A stretch of DNA of 64,000 bases, taken from Anniella stebbinsi (Eukaryota; Chordata; Lepidosauria; Squamata; Anniellidae). This document shows, in pieces, positions 63,241 through 64,000 of this stretch (the stretch's first letter is position 1; every line of letters begins with the position of its first letter). The position numbers and the translations under genes were made by a program. The notes below the pieces were generated by a model, which saw only the letters and a list, made by a program, of their open reading frames with translations, made no database searches and had not been told where the DNA came from. The stretch lies in the NCBI GenBank assembly GCA_029215795.1, contig JARDYH010000007.1, positions 66,208,763-66,272,762 on the forward strand, in the 5' to 3' direction.

Positions 63241-64000
63241 CCGAGAGTCACATCCCAACCGCTCATGGAACTGCACGGGGGACCGGGGCTGGGCTCGATC
63301 CAACAGAGAGGCTTCCAACTTCCTCTGCGATGTCGCAAAGGGCCGTGGCGTGCGCCTGGCGGACCTTGCGGCATCACCGGTTGGGGACGGCAAAAGACCA
63401 GCCTTGGAGGAAAGCCATGTGAGTGAACGACACTGATCAGCAGCAACATGGGCGATGCTGAGAGGCCAAGGATTGAAATAGCCGCCACGCTCTCTCTGCC
63501 GCTGCACATCCAGCCACCTGCAGCCTGGAATCGGCAGAACCGCGCCGCAACGGCAGAGGGCCATGGGCGCTTCATTGTCCAAGAACAAACAAGGGTAGAT
63601 TGAAATCGCAACGCCAGCCTTGTTCAAACACAAATAGACAGCCGGGTTGGGGAGGGGGGAGTTATTGTCAAGCCAGAAAAGCTGGAACTGGCCCAAGTTA
63701 GACTCTCCATCTTCCCTCCCCCAACCCCCGCAAGAGCCTGCCGTTGCCAGGGAGGGCGCATAAACCCGCCGGGGCGTCCTGGTCCCAGCTTGGGGCTTCG
63801 TTTGATCCCCAGAGCCTGTTTGGAAAGCCGGTGACACGGACGGAAGAGAAGCGGCGGTTCTGTGGCTGTGCCGTCAACGTCGCAGTCCAAGCCCATCCGG
63901 GACCAGGGTTCTTGGCAGGGCCGTTGCTTGGTTAAAGAGGTCACACACACACACACCGATTCTTACAAGAGCTGCAGTCAATTGATTGGTGAACGCGATC
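63241..64000 (-). other. NPAS1 intron to the right edge
   Basis: I looked on the minus strand for the PAS-B/PAC exon and found none. The long minus-strand frames at 63121-63837 lack PAS-like residues or splice context. A (CA)n run lies at 63941-63956. Confidence 0.5.

Noticed and set aside
63121..63837. 238-codon minus-strand open frame near the right edge as an NPAS1 PAS exon
   Set aside because: It has no PAS/PAC residues, includes part of a MITE arm, and has no convincing splice sites.
1..64000. CRISPR arrays, operons or bacterial gene clusters
   Set aside because: The window is plainly vertebrate (introns, SINEs, LINEs, CpG islands); no direct-repeat/spacer array is present.

Overview
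This is vertebrate nuclear DNA: split genes with GT-AG introns, CpG-island promoters, poly(A) signals and dense interspersed repeats. Abundant tRNA-derived SINEs, CR1 and BovB/RTE LINE fragments and many short palindromic DNA transposons point to a squamate reptile (lizard or snake). The species call is an inference from repeat content, not from a marker gene.

Layout. (1) 713-856: last coding exon of an unidentified + strand gene. (2) 3369-9712: TBCB, complete in six exons (244 aa), with a CCAAT-rich CpG-island promoter. (3) 11150-14587: a CpG island and the single-coding-exon gene SDHAF1 (83 aa). (4) 18950-46156: a cluster of three NKPD1-like KAP-family genes. Copy 1 (+, 18950-22768) has a C-terminal SAM-like exon. 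Copy 2 (+, 31678-38847) is open over three exons (598 aa) and lacks that exon. Copy 3 (-, 43777-46156) is a broken pseudogene lying tail to tail with copy 2. (5) 50522-56571: TMEM160, complete in three exons (181 aa). (6) 60346-62527 (-): the last two coding exons seen of NPAS1, convergent with TMEM160; the rest of the gene lies beyond the right edge.

In human, TBCB and SDHAF1 map to 19q13.12, and NKPD1, TMEM160 and NPAS1 to 19q13.32, so the window joins two blocks of one ancestral linkage group. The genes do not form a pathway: tubulin folding (TBCB), succinate dehydrogenase assembly (SDHAF1), membrane KAP proteins (NKPD1-like), a mitochondrial or membrane protein of unclear role (TMEM160) and a neuronal bHLH-PAS factor (NPAS1).

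The most unusual region is the NKPD1-like cluster. The copies have degenerate Walker A and Walker B motifs, which suggests pseudo-NTPases. Copy 2 seems to have acquired an intron inside an exon that is continuous in the other two copies. The second theme is transposon biology: several palindromic elements still have identical target-site duplications (8 bp, hAT-like; 3 bp, Harbinger-like). A very common dispersed repeat carries a sequence close to the ZNF143/Staf motif, which also occurs twice in the TMEM160 promoter.

Limits: this was done by eye, without alignment or database search. Repeat family names are by recognition, repeat edges without target-site duplications are approximate, and noncoding exons are inferred.
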